Notes under the pieces: model-generated
Databases searched by the model: none
The model's input: only the letters and a program-made list of their open reading frames with translations
Told to the model about the DNA's origin: nothing
Translations under genes and position numbers: made by a program
In this document: one piece after another, positions 36,286-46,301 of the stretch
How the letters are laid out: each line of letters begins with the position of its first letter
Position numbering within the stretch: the stretch's first letter is position 1
Assembly: GCA_007859835.1 (NCBI GenBank)
Contig: SJPJ01000001.1
Coordinates: forward strand, 3,219,922-3,283,921
Reading direction: 5' to 3'
DNA from: Novipirellula herctigrandis
GTDB lineage: Bacteria; Planctomycetota; Planctomycetia; Pirellulales; Pirellulaceae
DNA length: 64,000 nt

Positions 36286-37835
36286 GATTGGATCATTGAA
36301 CGTCTTCTTCGTGAAAAATCTCTCAGTCGCTGTCGAACGTCCGATAGCTGATTTGTTGAAAGTAGAATCGGACAAAATAGAGCAATGGAACTGACTGAGA
36401 GAATCCCTGCGGTGCAAAGCCAAGCAAAGCTAGCGATTTGACCGAGCGTTCCAACGAGTGTGAATAAAACGATTGACAATAGTATTCCAAAAACGATCGG
36501 CCTCCAAACGATTTCGATTAGCAGCTTGGGAACACTTTGTTTTAGCAGCCGGGCATGAGCAGGAAGGTGGAAGCCGATGCCCATGATGAAGGCGGCTATT
36601 AGCGTTCCAATCGCAATGCCGATAGGACCGAGCAACTTCCCAGCAATCACGCTTCCTACTAAATTGATAAGGGCTTCGGCAAACAAAAAACATGCAACCA
36701 ACTTAAGCTTATTCTCCGCAAGTAAAAGCTGCGTTCCGGCGCGCTGAATTCCTACACACATGAACGCAAGGCTGAGCATCACAAAGATTGCGGGTACGTC
36801 GGCAACAAGTTGAATTGACTGTTCTGAGTCGCCGAGCCAGAGCGAAAGAAACGGCCGGATCCAGGCTGAACCGACGATTAACATTGACAGGGACAGCCCC
36901 AGCACCATCCGCGTGGCGGTGATATAGAGGCCCGTCAGCGCACCAATGTCACCTTGCTTGCTTAGTCGCGTCATGGTCGGAAACAACACCTTCGTTGAGG
37001 TGACAACGAGGCTGGTGCCGTACTGAACAATCGAAGCCGCAATGCCGTAGGGCGCGACCGCTTTGGCGCTAAACAGAATCGCAACGGTGATCGCGTCGGA
37101 GAAATAGATGAATTGCCGACTGACACCAATCAGGAAGTTCCAGATCCCAACGCTGCCAATTTCTTTTAGCTCGCTACGATCGAGCGTTAGTCCACAATTC
37201 CTGATACCCGGCAGCAGCTTTGTCGCCGACCAAACTCGGATCAAACTATCCAGGCAATTCGTCAACATCAACACAACCGAGATTGCGACCAATCCACCGC
37301 CAATGCTCAACGCCCACCAAGTCGCAAGCGCAAAAATGATTCTTGTCACGACCGAGATGGCGTTGGCGATGTCATATCGCTGAAGACCGACTAAGACCGC
37401 GCCATAGGGCGTGATCGGCATCTTGATCGCCGCGCCGACCGCCTGAACCATGACGACGGTCCAAATCACGTCGACCAGCTGGTCACTCATTTCGACGAAA
37501 TGTGGCAACGAAATTGCAAGGATCGTGCCGCCGGTCAAAATGACCGCCCCGAGCGCGGACAGCAAAGGAACCGCGGCCGCGATGTGGCGGCGAACCGAGT
37601 CGATATCCTCTGCTGCGATTCGACGCGTGATCGATTGCGTGAGACCGGCTCGCAGTCCCATGTCGACCAGGCCGTAGTACCCCACCATGCTTTGCAGCAG
37701 CAGCCACAGGCCGTAGGCCTCGGTACCAAGTCGCTGGATAACGAATGGCGTCAGCAGCAACGTCACGATAATTTGGCTAGCGAGACCGACCCAACTTGCC
37801 GCAACGTTCCTTAAGACAATTTTAGCAACGCTCAT
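36282..37835 (-). CDS. Wzx-type polysaccharide flippase
   Basis: This protein of about 517 aa has 12-14 hydrophobic segments. It starts MSVAKIVLRNVAASWVGL, with the family-typical TPFVIQRLGTEAYGLWLL. It should flip the undecaprenyl-linked repeat unit across the inner membrane (MOP exporter superfamily). ATG at 37835 is preferred over a GTG at 37868. The gap to the deacetylase gene holds a short palindrome. Confidence 0.86.
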   Translation of the reverse strand: MSVAKIVLRNVAASWVGLASQIIVTLLLTPFVIQRLGTEAYGLWLLLQSMVGYYGLVDMGLRAGLTQSITRRIAAEDIDSVRRHIAAAVPLLSALGAVILTGGTILAISLPHFVEMSDQLVDVIWTVVMVQAVGAAIKMPITPYGAVLVGLQRYDIANAISVVTRIIFALATWWALSIGGGLVAISVVLMLTNCLDSLIRVWSATKLLPGIRNCGLTLDRSELKEIGSVGIWNFLIGVSRQFIYFSDAITVAILFSAKAVAPYGIAASIVQYGTSLVVTSTKVLFPTMTRLSKQGDIGALTGLYITATRMVLGLSLSMLIVGSAWIRPFLSLWLGDSEQSIQLVADVPAIFVMLSLAFMCVGIQRAGTQLLLAENKLKLVACFLFAEALINLVGSVIAGKLLGPIGIAIGTLIAAFIMGIGFHLPAHARLLKQSVPKLLIEIVWRPIVFGILLSIVLFTLVGTLGQIASFAWLCTAGILSVSSIALFCPILLSTNQLSDVRQRLRDFSRRRRSMIQS

Positions 37836-37935
37836 TCGAGCACCAACGTTGCGTGGCGGCGTCGGCACTGAAGCCCAAATTGTCGTTGAGTAGGATACAC
37901 AGATTCTTGTGTTCGGTCCGGGAAGACTTCGTCCA

Positions 37936-37952
37936 CTAGGGTGTCACCCTAG
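37936..37952. promoter_or_regulatory. 17-nt palindrome downstream of the deacetylase gene
   Basis: CTAGGGTGTCACCCTAG has perfect 8-bp arms around one base. It lies in the 183-bp gap between the deacetylase stop and the flippase start. It could be an operator or a processing hairpin. A second hairpin (about 37960-37973) is followed by a T-run only on the plus strand, the wrong orientation for the operon. Confidence 0.4.
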
Positions 37953-38018
37953 ATTCTATTTCCGCGGGCGGAAGGTTTTTTATTGTTGTTACCAATTTCC
38001 AAACTCGGATGAGTTCGG

Positions 38019-38894
38019 CTACGTGGGCATTACAACCCGGTTTGCCTGATCTACCGACTGAACGACCGCCTCCAGACGATCGAATGAATGTGCCTTGCAG
38101 AGTCGGCGAAGTCGGTCTTCGGTGTGCTTTAATCCTACGTAATGACGAAACTTGCTTTTCCGTCCAATTTTGTCCATCCGTGGTTGCTCGGAATCGACTT
38201 CCCAGGGATGAATGTAAAACATTGCTGGTCGGCCTTCGCGACGGACGGCCTTGATCGCTTGCGAGGTCAATCGCAGCGGAAACAACCGAAAGTAACCTCC
38301 ACCGATTGGAACGTGCACACGTCCGGTCGACCATGCCGATGGCGGGAATTCGCGGATGGGTCCATGTTCCGTTTGGATTTCGTGGATCTCTTTCTTGGCG
38401 CCCGCCATCCCGTAACGATCGTGGCCGCTGATGGGAAAGATGCTGGAGTCGGTATCGAAACCATGTTCGGCCAAAATATCCAGCGCCCACAGTGATTTTT
38501 CAGTGATCGAAAAACTGGGGGCACGGTATGCTGTGACAACGACGCCACTGGCGTCCGCAATCGCCTCTTTACTATCGGCAATGTCCTTGGCGAACTCTTC
38601 GGGTGTCAGGTCGTAAACCAGTTGGTGCCAATAGCCATGCGAGGCAAGTTCGTGGCCTGCGGCTGCGATCCGTTCGACCAATTTTGGGTAACGCTCAGCA
38701 ATCCATCCCAGAATAAAGAACGTCCCACGAACTTCATGCTCGTCAAAGATCGATAACAGCTTGTCCGTATTTGCTTCCACGCGACATTCCAATTTGTCCC
38801 ATGTTGAGCGGCAGACACGCTCACTAAACGCAGAGACTTGAAAATAATCTTCCACGTCAACGGAAATTGCGTTGGGAATGTCAGTTAGTAACAC
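38019..38894 (-). CDS. Polysaccharide deacetylase, PEP-CTERM/XrtA-locus subfamily
   Basis: This protein of about 291 aa has the NodB homology domain preceded by the subfamily signature NAISVDVEDYFQVSAF. Metal and catalytic motifs are GTFFILGWIAERYP, AAAGHELASHGYWH, YRAPSFSIT and the C-terminal MFYIHPWEVD. It removes N-acetyl groups from hexosamines. This subfamily tracks with exosortase loci, in agreement with the exosortase and EpsI genes here. No ATG fits: GTG at 38894 is chosen; the frame is open to a TTG at 38957. It overlaps the sugar transferase gene slightly. Confidence 0.86.
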   Translation of the reverse strand: MLLTDIPNAISVDVEDYFQVSAFSERVCRSTWDKLECRVEANTDKLLSIFDEHEVRGTFFILGWIAERYPKLVERIAAAGHELASHGYWHQLVYDLTPEEFAKDIADSKEAIADASGVVVTAYRAPSFSITEKSLWALDILAEHGFDTDSSIFPISGHDRYGMAGAKKEIHEIQTEHGPIREFPPSAWSTGRVHVPIGGGYFRLFPLRLTSQAIKAVRREGRPAMFYIHPWEVDSEQPRMDKIGRKSKFRHYVGLKHTEDRLRRLCKAHSFDRLEAVVQSVDQANRVVMPT

Positions 38895-39768
38895 GATGTT
38901 TGGCTTTGCATTGGTGAGTTCGAACGGGGCCACGGCAAAAACTGTGTTCACTGTCAATCACAGCGGAGTCGCCTACGCTTTTTGTCGCCACATGCTCCAC
39001 TAGCTCTATTCGCGAAAGTCGCATCAAACGCGTAACTGTGTCACCTTTGATACCAAACATGCGAAGTGCAGTGGCGACAATCATTCGCATGTCGAGCCAC
39101 CCATTCGCTGTATCGATGTAGCATAGATCCAAGATTTGTTTGCGACGAACATCATCGTCGGTTTCGTCAGGTGGCAGATTAATTTGGGCTAGGCCTGTGA
39201 TCCCTGGTTTGACCGTGTTGCGACGGTAGTAGCAAGGGATTACGTTCCGAGCGAGTCGCCTACAAATCTCTGGCCTTTCGGGACGAGGCCCCACCAATGA
39301 CATCTCGCCTTTGGCAACATTCCATAGTTGGGGCAATTCATCCAAGTGAAGTTTGCGAAGCACCCGTCCAAGTCGAGTGATGCGAGAATCCCCCTTCACA
39401 CACCACTGAGCCTGGCCTGGTTTTTCAGCATTTTGAACCATCGAACGGAGCTTGATAATCTCAAAAGTTTCGCCATGCAAGCCAACCCGAGTTTGCCGAT
39501 ACAGACCACCGCCAGATGACGTCAGCCTAATCAGCAAGACCAAGAACAACGTGAGCGGTGACGTGACCACAAACAGCACAACACCGGCCAAGCGATCCAA
39601 AACGTACTTCCGTTGAAAGTATCGCTCACGTGCGGGAACTTGACTTGCTAAACAAAGTTGGTCCGAAGACAGGCAACGAAGATCAATGTTTGGATCGCTA
39701 CGTTGAAGTTCGTCAACGGCGGACAGGGAAACAAAGTCCTGTGAAATCCGCATACTCGATTGGGACAT
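38881..39768 (-). CDS. Polyprenyl-phosphate sugar-1-phosphate transferase (initiating enzyme)
   Basis: This 295-aa bacterial sugar transferase is a monotopic PGT of the WbaP/PglC C-domain type. One hydrophobic re-entrant helix (LDRLAGVVLFVVTSPLTLFL) is followed by IIKLRSMVQNAEKPG, LRKLHLDELPQLWNV, MSLVGPRPERPE and VKPGITGLAQI. It starts repeat-unit synthesis by moving a sugar-phosphate to undecaprenyl phosphate. ATG at 39768 has GGTGAG immediately upstream; TTG at 39786 is less likely. Confidence 0.88.
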   Translation of the reverse strand: MSQSSMRISQDFVSLSAVDELQRSDPNIDLRCLSSDQLCLASQVPARERYFQRKYVLDRLAGVVLFVVTSPLTLFLVLLIRLTSSGGGLYRQTRVGLHGETFEIIKLRSMVQNAEKPGQAQWCVKGDSRITRLGRVLRKLHLDELPQLWNVAKGEMSLVGPRPERPEICRRLARNVIPCYYRRNTVKPGITGLAQINLPPDETDDDVRRKQILDLCYIDTANGWLDMRMIVATALRMFGIKGDTVTRLMRLSRIELVEHVATKSVGDSAVIDSEHSFCRGPVRTHQCKAKHRVTN

Positions 39769-40168
39769 TCTCACCGTCTCCCACAATCAAAAAAAGTAAA
39801 ACCTGTTGCATCCGTATACGCAAATCCGACAATCATAATTGAGCACCCCTTTCATTGAACAAATCTCAGTATGCAACGACCAGTTAGTTGGCCAGCGCTA
39901 CTTTCGATTCAAAACATGGTGTTTTGCGGCACCAATTAGCCGCAGGGCGTTAGCCCCGGCTCTCATCTCACATCACTTACTAACCGGGGCTAACGCCCAA
40001 ACGGCTAAGAAAACAACTTCGTTCAGTTGGTGTACTATCCAAGGGCTAACGCCCAAAACGGCCAATGAAGTCGAGCTTGTGCAACGTCCTCTTACGAGGG
40101 AACGCTGCGAGGAACTTAATGTACTCTTCAATGTCACCGGTTTAGTTTCTTTTCTGCATGCCATTATA
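39769..40168. repeat. 400-bp gap with GGGGCTAACGCCC palindromic repeat
   Basis: Arms 39936-39959 and 39984-40008 (core GGGCGTTAGCCCCGG and its complement) pair with one indel and one or two mismatches. A third, partial copy GGGCTAACGCCCAAAACGGCC lies at 40043-40063. No gene is supported. The gap separates the EpsI-like gene from the sugar transferase, so a promoter may start here. Confidence 0.7.
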
Positions 40169-40915
40169 TCATTCAACGATGGTTTCAAGTTGTGGCAAGA
40201 ATGCTTGCAGAAAGTCGCGACAAAATCGCAGCGACCCATCGCCACTTGATTGGGCAATGGTTTCGTTGGTTGGACTGGCAATTTGTATCTTGTAAAGATT
40301 CTCGGTCATCCAGAAGCGAGGGTACTCGCTGGCTTGAAACGCCCCGCCGTTACTCCACCCATACCAAACGTCTAAGGCGGGTTCGGGGCTATTGTCCACG
40401 GAAAACTGAACGGACCAAAGTTGGTGTGCATCACTTTCCGTGGTGATGCCTTCGATTTGCCGCTGCCCGACTTGCTCGGTTCCAACGGAGCTATAGCAGA
40501 CTTCGGGAGTATGGACGGCAATGGGCCCACGAGGGCCAAACATCACAGCGACGGTTACCTTTGCTTCGCTTTTGTCGTGTTGATAGACGCGAACCTCGGA
40601 TCCATAGCAGCGAAGTAAGCTGAGTGCCCCCGAGTCGAGTTGTTGCTTTTCGGCCAGCGTCCAATCACCACAGCGATCGGGAAGTTCGTTTAGACGGGCG
40701 CCTTGTTGGATCAAATTCTCGGACTTGCTCCATCGCCCGTCCAAATAGCCGTGAACGATGCCTGACAACAACGTCAACACGATAACCGCAGCAAAGGGGA
40801 CACGCCCGATGATGGGTGACCTTAATTGATCAGGTGTTTTTTTCTGTTCGCTCAATTTTCTATATCGATGGTGAGAGTGACGGGCAAATAGGGATAGTTC
40901 TTGCTGATCACGCAA
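40169..40915 (-). CDS. Exosortase-associated EpsI-like protein (DUF3485)
   Basis: This 248-aa protein has one membrane segment (about residues 39-57) and a periplasmic domain with the EpsI signature HTPEVCYSSVG and YPRFWMTENLYKIQI. EpsI domains are found fused to or next to exosortases and may assist sorting or polymer export. The only in-frame starts are TTG codons (40915 or 40855), so the exact start is unsure. It lies between the TPR gene and the sugar transferase. Confidence 0.78.
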   Translation of the reverse strand: MRDQQELSLFARHSHHRYRKLSEQKKTPDQLRSPIIGRVPFAAVIVLTLLSGIVHGYLDGRWSKSENLIQQGARLNELPDRCGDWTLAEKQQLDSGALSLLRCYGSEVRVYQHDKSEAKVTVAVMFGPRGPIAVHTPEVCYSSVGTEQVGQRQIEGITTESDAHQLWSVQFSVDNSPEPALDVWYGWSNGGAFQASEYPRFWMTENLYKIQIASPTNETIAQSSGDGSLRFCRDFLQAFLPQLETIVE

Positions 40916-41056
40916 CTATTCCAAAGAACTCAAAACTATCGGGGTGCTGCGACGCCCTTCGGGGTCGTGTGTCAGCTTGGTTCGTTACCCGGCGGCTTCC
41001 AATTCGCTGGACCACCGGCTACTGCTGAAATCCTTGCCGGATTGAATATTGGGTAA
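40916..41056. repeat. Short gap with probable degenerate palindromic element
   Basis: The 141-bp gap contains short GC-rich inverted segments such as ACGCCCTTCGGGGTCGT near 40949 and ACCCGGCGG / CCACCGG around 40988-41017. It looks like another intergenic repeat, but the pairing is incomplete. Confidence 0.3.
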
Positions 41057-44000
41057 TCACTTTCCGAATCGAATCTCCAGCTCAGCCAAAGTTTGGCGTT
41101 CAGGCACGGTGAGCCCACCCGGATTCAGTTTTCCAAGGTTCAAATTGCCCCACTCTCGCTCCGCTTCCGCCTCGTTTCCTTCAGCCAAAAGCGTCAGTAC
41201 TAAATGGAACTGATAACGTGGTTCGGTTGATTGGCTGATCGCCATTTGGAAAGTCTTTTTGGCTTGAGCGAACTGACGTGCCTTCAATAGTAAAACGCCC
41301 TTTGTGTCAAGTAATTCGGGGTTTTCTCCGGCCAAAGTCATTGCTTTATCAATTGGCTCAATTCCTTCCAATTCACGACCGGGGACCTCGGAAAATGCCA
41401 TCGCCAAGTTGTTCAGTGTGCGGACTCGTAATGGATCGATCTGGATCGCTCGTTGATACAATTCAATGGCACGCTCGTAATCGGATTGCTGCATTCGTAA
41501 TGTAGCGACGCTTTCTAGCAGCATCGGATTGCGATCAAAACTCTCGACGGCTTGATCGACCAATTGGTTATGTTCGGTGGACATTTCATCGGCGGATTGA
41601 TTGAGCAGCAGCTCCGCCAACAAGATGGCCGAATTGGGATCTTTGTTTTTTTGGTGGTGCTCGGCGGTGACTTGCAATGCGACATCAAGTTGCCCAACCC
41701 TACCGAGCGCCACGACGTAGTTAGTTAGCGTTTCCGGTTCGTTCTTGTATGCCTGCTCAAACCAACTTAGCCCTTCTTCGATAAAACCGAGCTTGATCAA
41801 CGAGCCACCGGCAATCGCAGAGACATCGCTATCGGTAAGGTTGGCACCATCATTTGCGGAATCGGCCCACTGTTTGATAATTTCGGGAGCCTTGTCTCGT
41901 TGCCCGGTTCGTTCCGCGTAGCGAATGTCTAGTTCAAGTGCCGCCAATTCGCCGTTTTCCCGTTGGTGCATTTGGTCGAGTAAAGTTTTGACCTTCGCGA
42001 GGTCTCTGTCATCGCCTTGCCGCAATAGGAAGTCGGCATACCGATACAAGTCGGCGACCTCGGGTGAGCTGTTTCGAGAAATTGAATCGTAAATTGAGCG
42101 AATTTCACTACTTAGTCTTTCCACTTCTCCGGCATCGCTTTCAGTGCCGCCCGCATCCGAGGCCGGAATCGCTTCTAATTGTCGACGCAGAACGGCCGCC
42201 AACACACGCGCCGCATCCTCACTGCGAGAATTTTGTTCTGCAATCAACTCTCGAAGGATCTGAACTGATTGATCATGCTGCTTGTCGTTGCCGTGGACGC
42301 TTAACAAAATGGCATACAAGAAACGATTGATTCCAGTTGCCTGATCCGCCGATTGAAGAAGTTGGCTGAGTTCTTGCCAATTGATCTCCTTGCCATCACG
42401 AGCGGCTAATGCTTGGGCTAGCTGATTACGTAGAATCGTATTGTTTGGGTCTCGTTGCTGGGCGATTCGTAGTGCATCGATTTCATCATCCGTACGGCTT
42501 AGTTCGCGGTACAACGCGGACAAGGCGATTTGAGTACGGCTGGACGGCTGAATCTGATCCGCTCGTTTTAGCAACGGCAATGCGGCCTCAAAGTCTTTCA
42601 ACGCAACGAATGCTTGACTAACCAGAATGAGTTTCTCTAACTCATCGAGTTTGCTTTGACGAATTCGCTCGATTTCTTTGCGAATGACTTTTTCATCACC
42701 CGCCACCAATTCCACAGCAAGTCGAGCCGAGGCAATTTGGACCGGGTTAGCTTTGATGTCACTCGCTGCCTTTCCGATTGCCTGGCGAGCTTCCTGAAGC
42801 AATTCGTCTTGGGACTCTAATTGTGAGGGATCCGCAGCAGCAACGGTTGCTACACGAGCAAGGACAAGTTGAGCAAGAGCATCATCGGGACGCTCGACCG
42901 CGGCTTGTCGCGCCATTTCGACACTACGTCCGAAGTCACCTTGTTGCTGGGCTAATTGAATACGCGTGACTTCAAACTGTGCCGAAGGTTGTCCACTGGC
43001 CAGAGCCGTTTGTTGAATTTCCACATCCGCTTCGTCCAAACGCCCTAGAGCCACCAATTGTTCCCACAAACGAACGCGAGTTTGCATGCGAGTGTCCCCC
43101 GCCGCGATCCCTCGCCGCAATTGATCGACTGCCTGCTCGGGCTTTCCTTCGATCGCCAACAACCAACCTTCGAGCGAGATCGCTTCGCCCCAACGCGGGC
43201 GGATTGTCATGAGTTCGCGGAGTTGCGTGCGGGCTTCACGAAGCCGTGCGTCGTTTCGCTGGATTTCATTGCGATCACTGCGCAATTGGTCGATCAGTCG
43301 CGTGATGGCCAAGAATCGCCAAAAGGACCCCGAACGGCCTTCGATTTTTTCAAGTTCCCGCTCCCAATGCAGTGACAGGCTCGATGGATCGTTTGATTGG
43401 TTTTTCGATTGGAAAATTTCCGAATTCGGTGGCAATTGCCGAGACAAACGTGCCAGTGAAAACAGAATTGTAATCGTTTGTTGATCAGCCGGAATTTTCA
43501 GCAAGGCATTGTAGGCAAGCTCGCTATCATTCCCCATCAAAGCGAAACCTGCCGCAGTTTGAAGCAACTGGCTAGCGACCAATGGCCCTTCATTTTGGGC
43601 AAGTGTTTCGGCGTGACGCATCAAGCGATGGCAAGCTTCAATCGGCTTTCCCTGCGCCGCTTCAATACGGGCGCGAACGATCACCGGTGGCGTTGACTGG
43701 GCGAGTGAGTTTGCTTGGGGCTTGGAAAGTCGTTCAAGCCGCTTGATCGCTTCATCGGATTGCTCGAGCATTCCCGCCGCCGCCAACCGTTCGGCCGCGA
43801 AGGCTTGGATTAGCTCGTCATCCGCATTCTGTTCGGCCAACTCAGCGATTTGCTCAGCCATCTGGGATGATCGAAGGTGCTCTTGGATATCGACCCCCGC
43901 GGGCGGCAACGATATTTCGGAAATCTGCAAACGACTTAGTAATTGCAAGGCAACCGCGTCAGCGGGATCCATTGGTTCTGCTTGTCCCACGGATTCATCC

Positions 44001-46240
44001 GTTTGCTCATCATCCGCAAGGCTGACATCGCTTGGTTCTTTGTAAAGGCCACGATCCTTCGTCCGCGCGATGAGCTGCTCGATTGGTTCCTCGTATTTTT
44101 TTCGCACACGAGCGATCGCGGACCGCACGCCGCTAAAATCTTGCTGTTCGGGCCTTAACCGCAATTGGTAATTCAAACGAGCTTCAACGCCGGCGACTTG
44201 GATTTCGAACGAATCGGCATTCCCCACGCTGCGCCATTGCTCGATGGCTCTCAAACGATTCCCGCTTCGCGTCCAAGCGTCGGCCGACTTAGCACGAAGC
44301 GAAAGATTACTGGGAGCCAACTCAATTGCCTGGTCGAGCGTTGCGCCAACTTGATCCCACAAACCTTGCGTTTGATAGAGCGACGCAAGTTGGAGTGCCA
44401 CAGCGACACGTTCATCCGTTCCCACTTCGGCCGAGGCGACAAGTGCTCGCTGCATCCCTTGAATCGCATCGACATCACGTTTATCCAACGCCGCCAATGT
44501 TGATTCTAAAACTTGCAGTCGCCAATTTGCAGCCTCGATCTGCCTTCCTACCGCCAACCGTGTCTCTCGAGGCAATTCGCTATCGCTTGCCTTGGCCACT
44601 CGCCGCGTGGCTGCCTTGATTGCCTCACGAAATCTCTCGAGCGATTTCTCAGCGGTTATGACTCGCTGCTGGTTGTTTTGGACGCTGCTGTCACTCGTGA
44701 CATTTCCCAAACCCTGGTGATTGATAGCTTCGTCTTTGCCAGCTTGGCCGACTTGAGCCAGGAAAACGTTTAGCCGAGAAATCGCACCGAGAAGGTCAAG
44801 ACTCAGTGGGTTGCCTTGAACGAGTCCTCGTTCCCAAATTTCGATCGCTCCATCCGGATCCCCGGATGACTGAGCCAATTGCCCTGACAAGACAAAGACG
44901 TTTTCGACGAGCGCCGCCGATACGGATGGAATCCTGGTTACCGTAAGTTGATCGAAATAGCTGCGAGCCAATTGTGGATCCGTTTCACTGGCGCGACCAG
45001 CGGCTTCACTTAGTAAAACAAAATCCCAATACTCCGGTGAACCTTCGGCATCGGGAACCAATGCTTGCTCAGGAGCCGTTGCTTGTTCAGCAGTTTCGGT
45101 ATCAACCTCATCGCCGACCGCACCATCACCCGCATCCTCGAGTTTTTTTCGTTCAGCGACTAACAGAGCCATCTGTTTCGCTAACCTTGCAGCTGCATCC
45201 TCCGCAGCGGAAAATAGAATTTCTTCCGCCAACTTGGTATTGCCACGCGCTAATTCGAACCGATAACGAATAAGCCGCGACCGACTATCTTGGTTGTTCT
45301 CGATACCGGCAAGCAACTTCTCGACTCTTTGGTTAAGCCCCGCTGCACGCTGCTGAGCATCTTTGCCGGACAAATCGAACGATTGCGGCGTGCGAATTGC
45401 TGCCTCGACTAACTTGGCGATTAAGTCAACGTCGTTTGGGTTCATCGAGATCGCTGTGACCAGAACCTCACCTGGCTTTTGGTGCGATCGCCATAACCAA
45501 AAATCCTTTTCTTTGTCGTACTTATCGGCTTGGCGCGCATCGCTGATGGACGCGTCCACTTGGCCGATCAACGATAGTGCCATCCATTTGTTGGCTTGCG
45601 GATCGGTGTGCTCTGCATCAAGGACGACGACCTGTCGTTCGGCTTCACGAAACCAACCGCCGCCAAGTTGAATCAAACGCTTGATCAATCGGTGTCGCAA
45701 ATCTTTTGCTTCTTTGGCCTCGTCGTCGGTAAGACGAGCAATTGACGAACCAAGGTGTTTGCGGGCTTGGTTCACAGCGGCAGAAAGTTCGCTTGACAAA
45801 GCAACGTCAGCCGCTTGGTCCGATGCAATTGCCATTTCGATGATTGCGCCGGTATCGTCGGGTTGAATCAACAGATAACGTTGAAGCCATTTGGCTTGAT
45901 CACTGAACTTGCCTTCCGAAGCAGCCTCATCGGCGCGTGATCGGTACGTCTGGGTGGTCGTTTTAGAATGGTAGACATACGACGCAATCGAACAGACAAC
46001 CAAGATCGCAGCAATCGCAGTACTTATCCAAAGCAAACGCCCGTTCCATTGCCAATCAAATTGACGCTGTTGAATCTTGTCGAGATATTGTTGGCTTTCG
46101 ACGGGGGATGAAGAGTCATCCGTGCCATGCTGTGCGTTTAAATTTTGGGCACTCGCATTTCCGGCACTCAACGAAGCCTTCTCGTTTGAAGCGTCTTTGC
46201 GATTCGGGTTAACCGATTTGGTGTCTAGGTGGGAATCCAT
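41057..46240 (-). CDS. Giant TPR-repeat membrane protein of the exosortase/EPS locus
   Basis: This 1727-aa protein has a polar N-terminus (1-68), one membrane segment (about 69-90) and then an almost entirely alpha-helical TPR array facing the periplasm. Examples are YERAIELYQRAIQIDPLRVRTLNNLA near the end and SDQAKWLQRYLLIQPDD near the start. Large TPR proteins (PrsT-like) are regular members of PEP-CTERM exopolysaccharide loci and probably scaffold polymerase and export machinery. ATG at 46240 is clear. It lies between the kinase fusion and the EpsI-like gene. Confidence 0.83.
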   Translation of the reverse strand: MDSHLDTKSVNPNRKDASNEKASLSAGNASAQNLNAQHGTDDSSSPVESQQYLDKIQQRQFDWQWNGRLLWISTAIAAILVVCSIASYVYHSKTTTQTYRSRADEAASEGKFSDQAKWLQRYLLIQPDDTGAIIEMAIASDQAADVALSSELSAAVNQARKHLGSSIARLTDDEAKEAKDLRHRLIKRLIQLGGGWFREAERQVVVLDAEHTDPQANKWMALSLIGQVDASISDARQADKYDKEKDFWLWRSHQKPGEVLVTAISMNPNDVDLIAKLVEAAIRTPQSFDLSGKDAQQRAAGLNQRVEKLLAGIENNQDSRSRLIRYRFELARGNTKLAEEILFSAAEDAAARLAKQMALLVAERKKLEDAGDGAVGDEVDTETAEQATAPEQALVPDAEGSPEYWDFVLLSEAAGRASETDPQLARSYFDQLTVTRIPSVSAALVENVFVLSGQLAQSSGDPDGAIEIWERGLVQGNPLSLDLLGAISRLNVFLAQVGQAGKDEAINHQGLGNVTSDSSVQNNQQRVITAEKSLERFREAIKAATRRVAKASDSELPRETRLAVGRQIEAANWRLQVLESTLAALDKRDVDAIQGMQRALVASAEVGTDERVAVALQLASLYQTQGLWDQVGATLDQAIELAPSNLSLRAKSADAWTRSGNRLRAIEQWRSVGNADSFEIQVAGVEARLNYQLRLRPEQQDFSGVRSAIARVRKKYEEPIEQLIARTKDRGLYKEPSDVSLADDEQTDESVGQAEPMDPADAVALQLLSRLQISEISLPPAGVDIQEHLRSSQMAEQIAELAEQNADDELIQAFAAERLAAAGMLEQSDEAIKRLERLSKPQANSLAQSTPPVIVRARIEAAQGKPIEACHRLMRHAETLAQNEGPLVASQLLQTAAGFALMGNDSELAYNALLKIPADQQTITILFSLARLSRQLPPNSEIFQSKNQSNDPSSLSLHWERELEKIEGRSGSFWRFLAITRLIDQLRSDRNEIQRNDARLREARTQLRELMTIRPRWGEAISLEGWLLAIEGKPEQAVDQLRRGIAAGDTRMQTRVRLWEQLVALGRLDEADVEIQQTALASGQPSAQFEVTRIQLAQQQGDFGRSVEMARQAAVERPDDALAQLVLARVATVAAADPSQLESQDELLQEARQAIGKAASDIKANPVQIASARLAVELVAGDEKVIRKEIERIRQSKLDELEKLILVSQAFVALKDFEAALPLLKRADQIQPSSRTQIALSALYRELSRTDDEIDALRIAQQRDPNNTILRNQLAQALAARDGKEINWQELSQLLQSADQATGINRFLYAILLSVHGNDKQHDQSVQILRELIAEQNSRSEDAARVLAAVLRRQLEAIPASDAGGTESDAGEVERLSSEIRSIYDSISRNSSPEVADLYRYADFLLRQGDDRDLAKVKTLLDQMHQRENGELAALELDIRYAERTGQRDKAPEIIKQWADSANDGANLTDSDVSAIAGGSLIKLGFIEEGLSWFEQAYKNEPETLTNYVVALGRVGQLDVALQVTAEHHQKNKDPNSAILLAELLLNQSADEMSTEHNQLVDQAVESFDRNPMLLESVATLRMQQSDYERAIELYQRAIQIDPLRVRTLNNLAMAFSEVPGRELEGIEPIDKAMTLAGENPELLDTKGVLLLKARQFAQAKKTFQMAISQSTEPRYQFHLVLTLLAEGNEAEAEREWGNLNLGKLNPGGLTVPERQTLAELEIRFGK

Positions 46241-46301
46241 CGTCTTAGTTCCAGTCGTCCAACATTTGTTTGACCATCAACAAAGGAAACGCATAATAAT
46301 T

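Noticed and set aside
37959..37981. Hairpin followed by T-run, like a rho-independent terminator
   Set aside because: The T-run follows the hairpin only on the plus strand, while all surrounding genes are on the minus strand.
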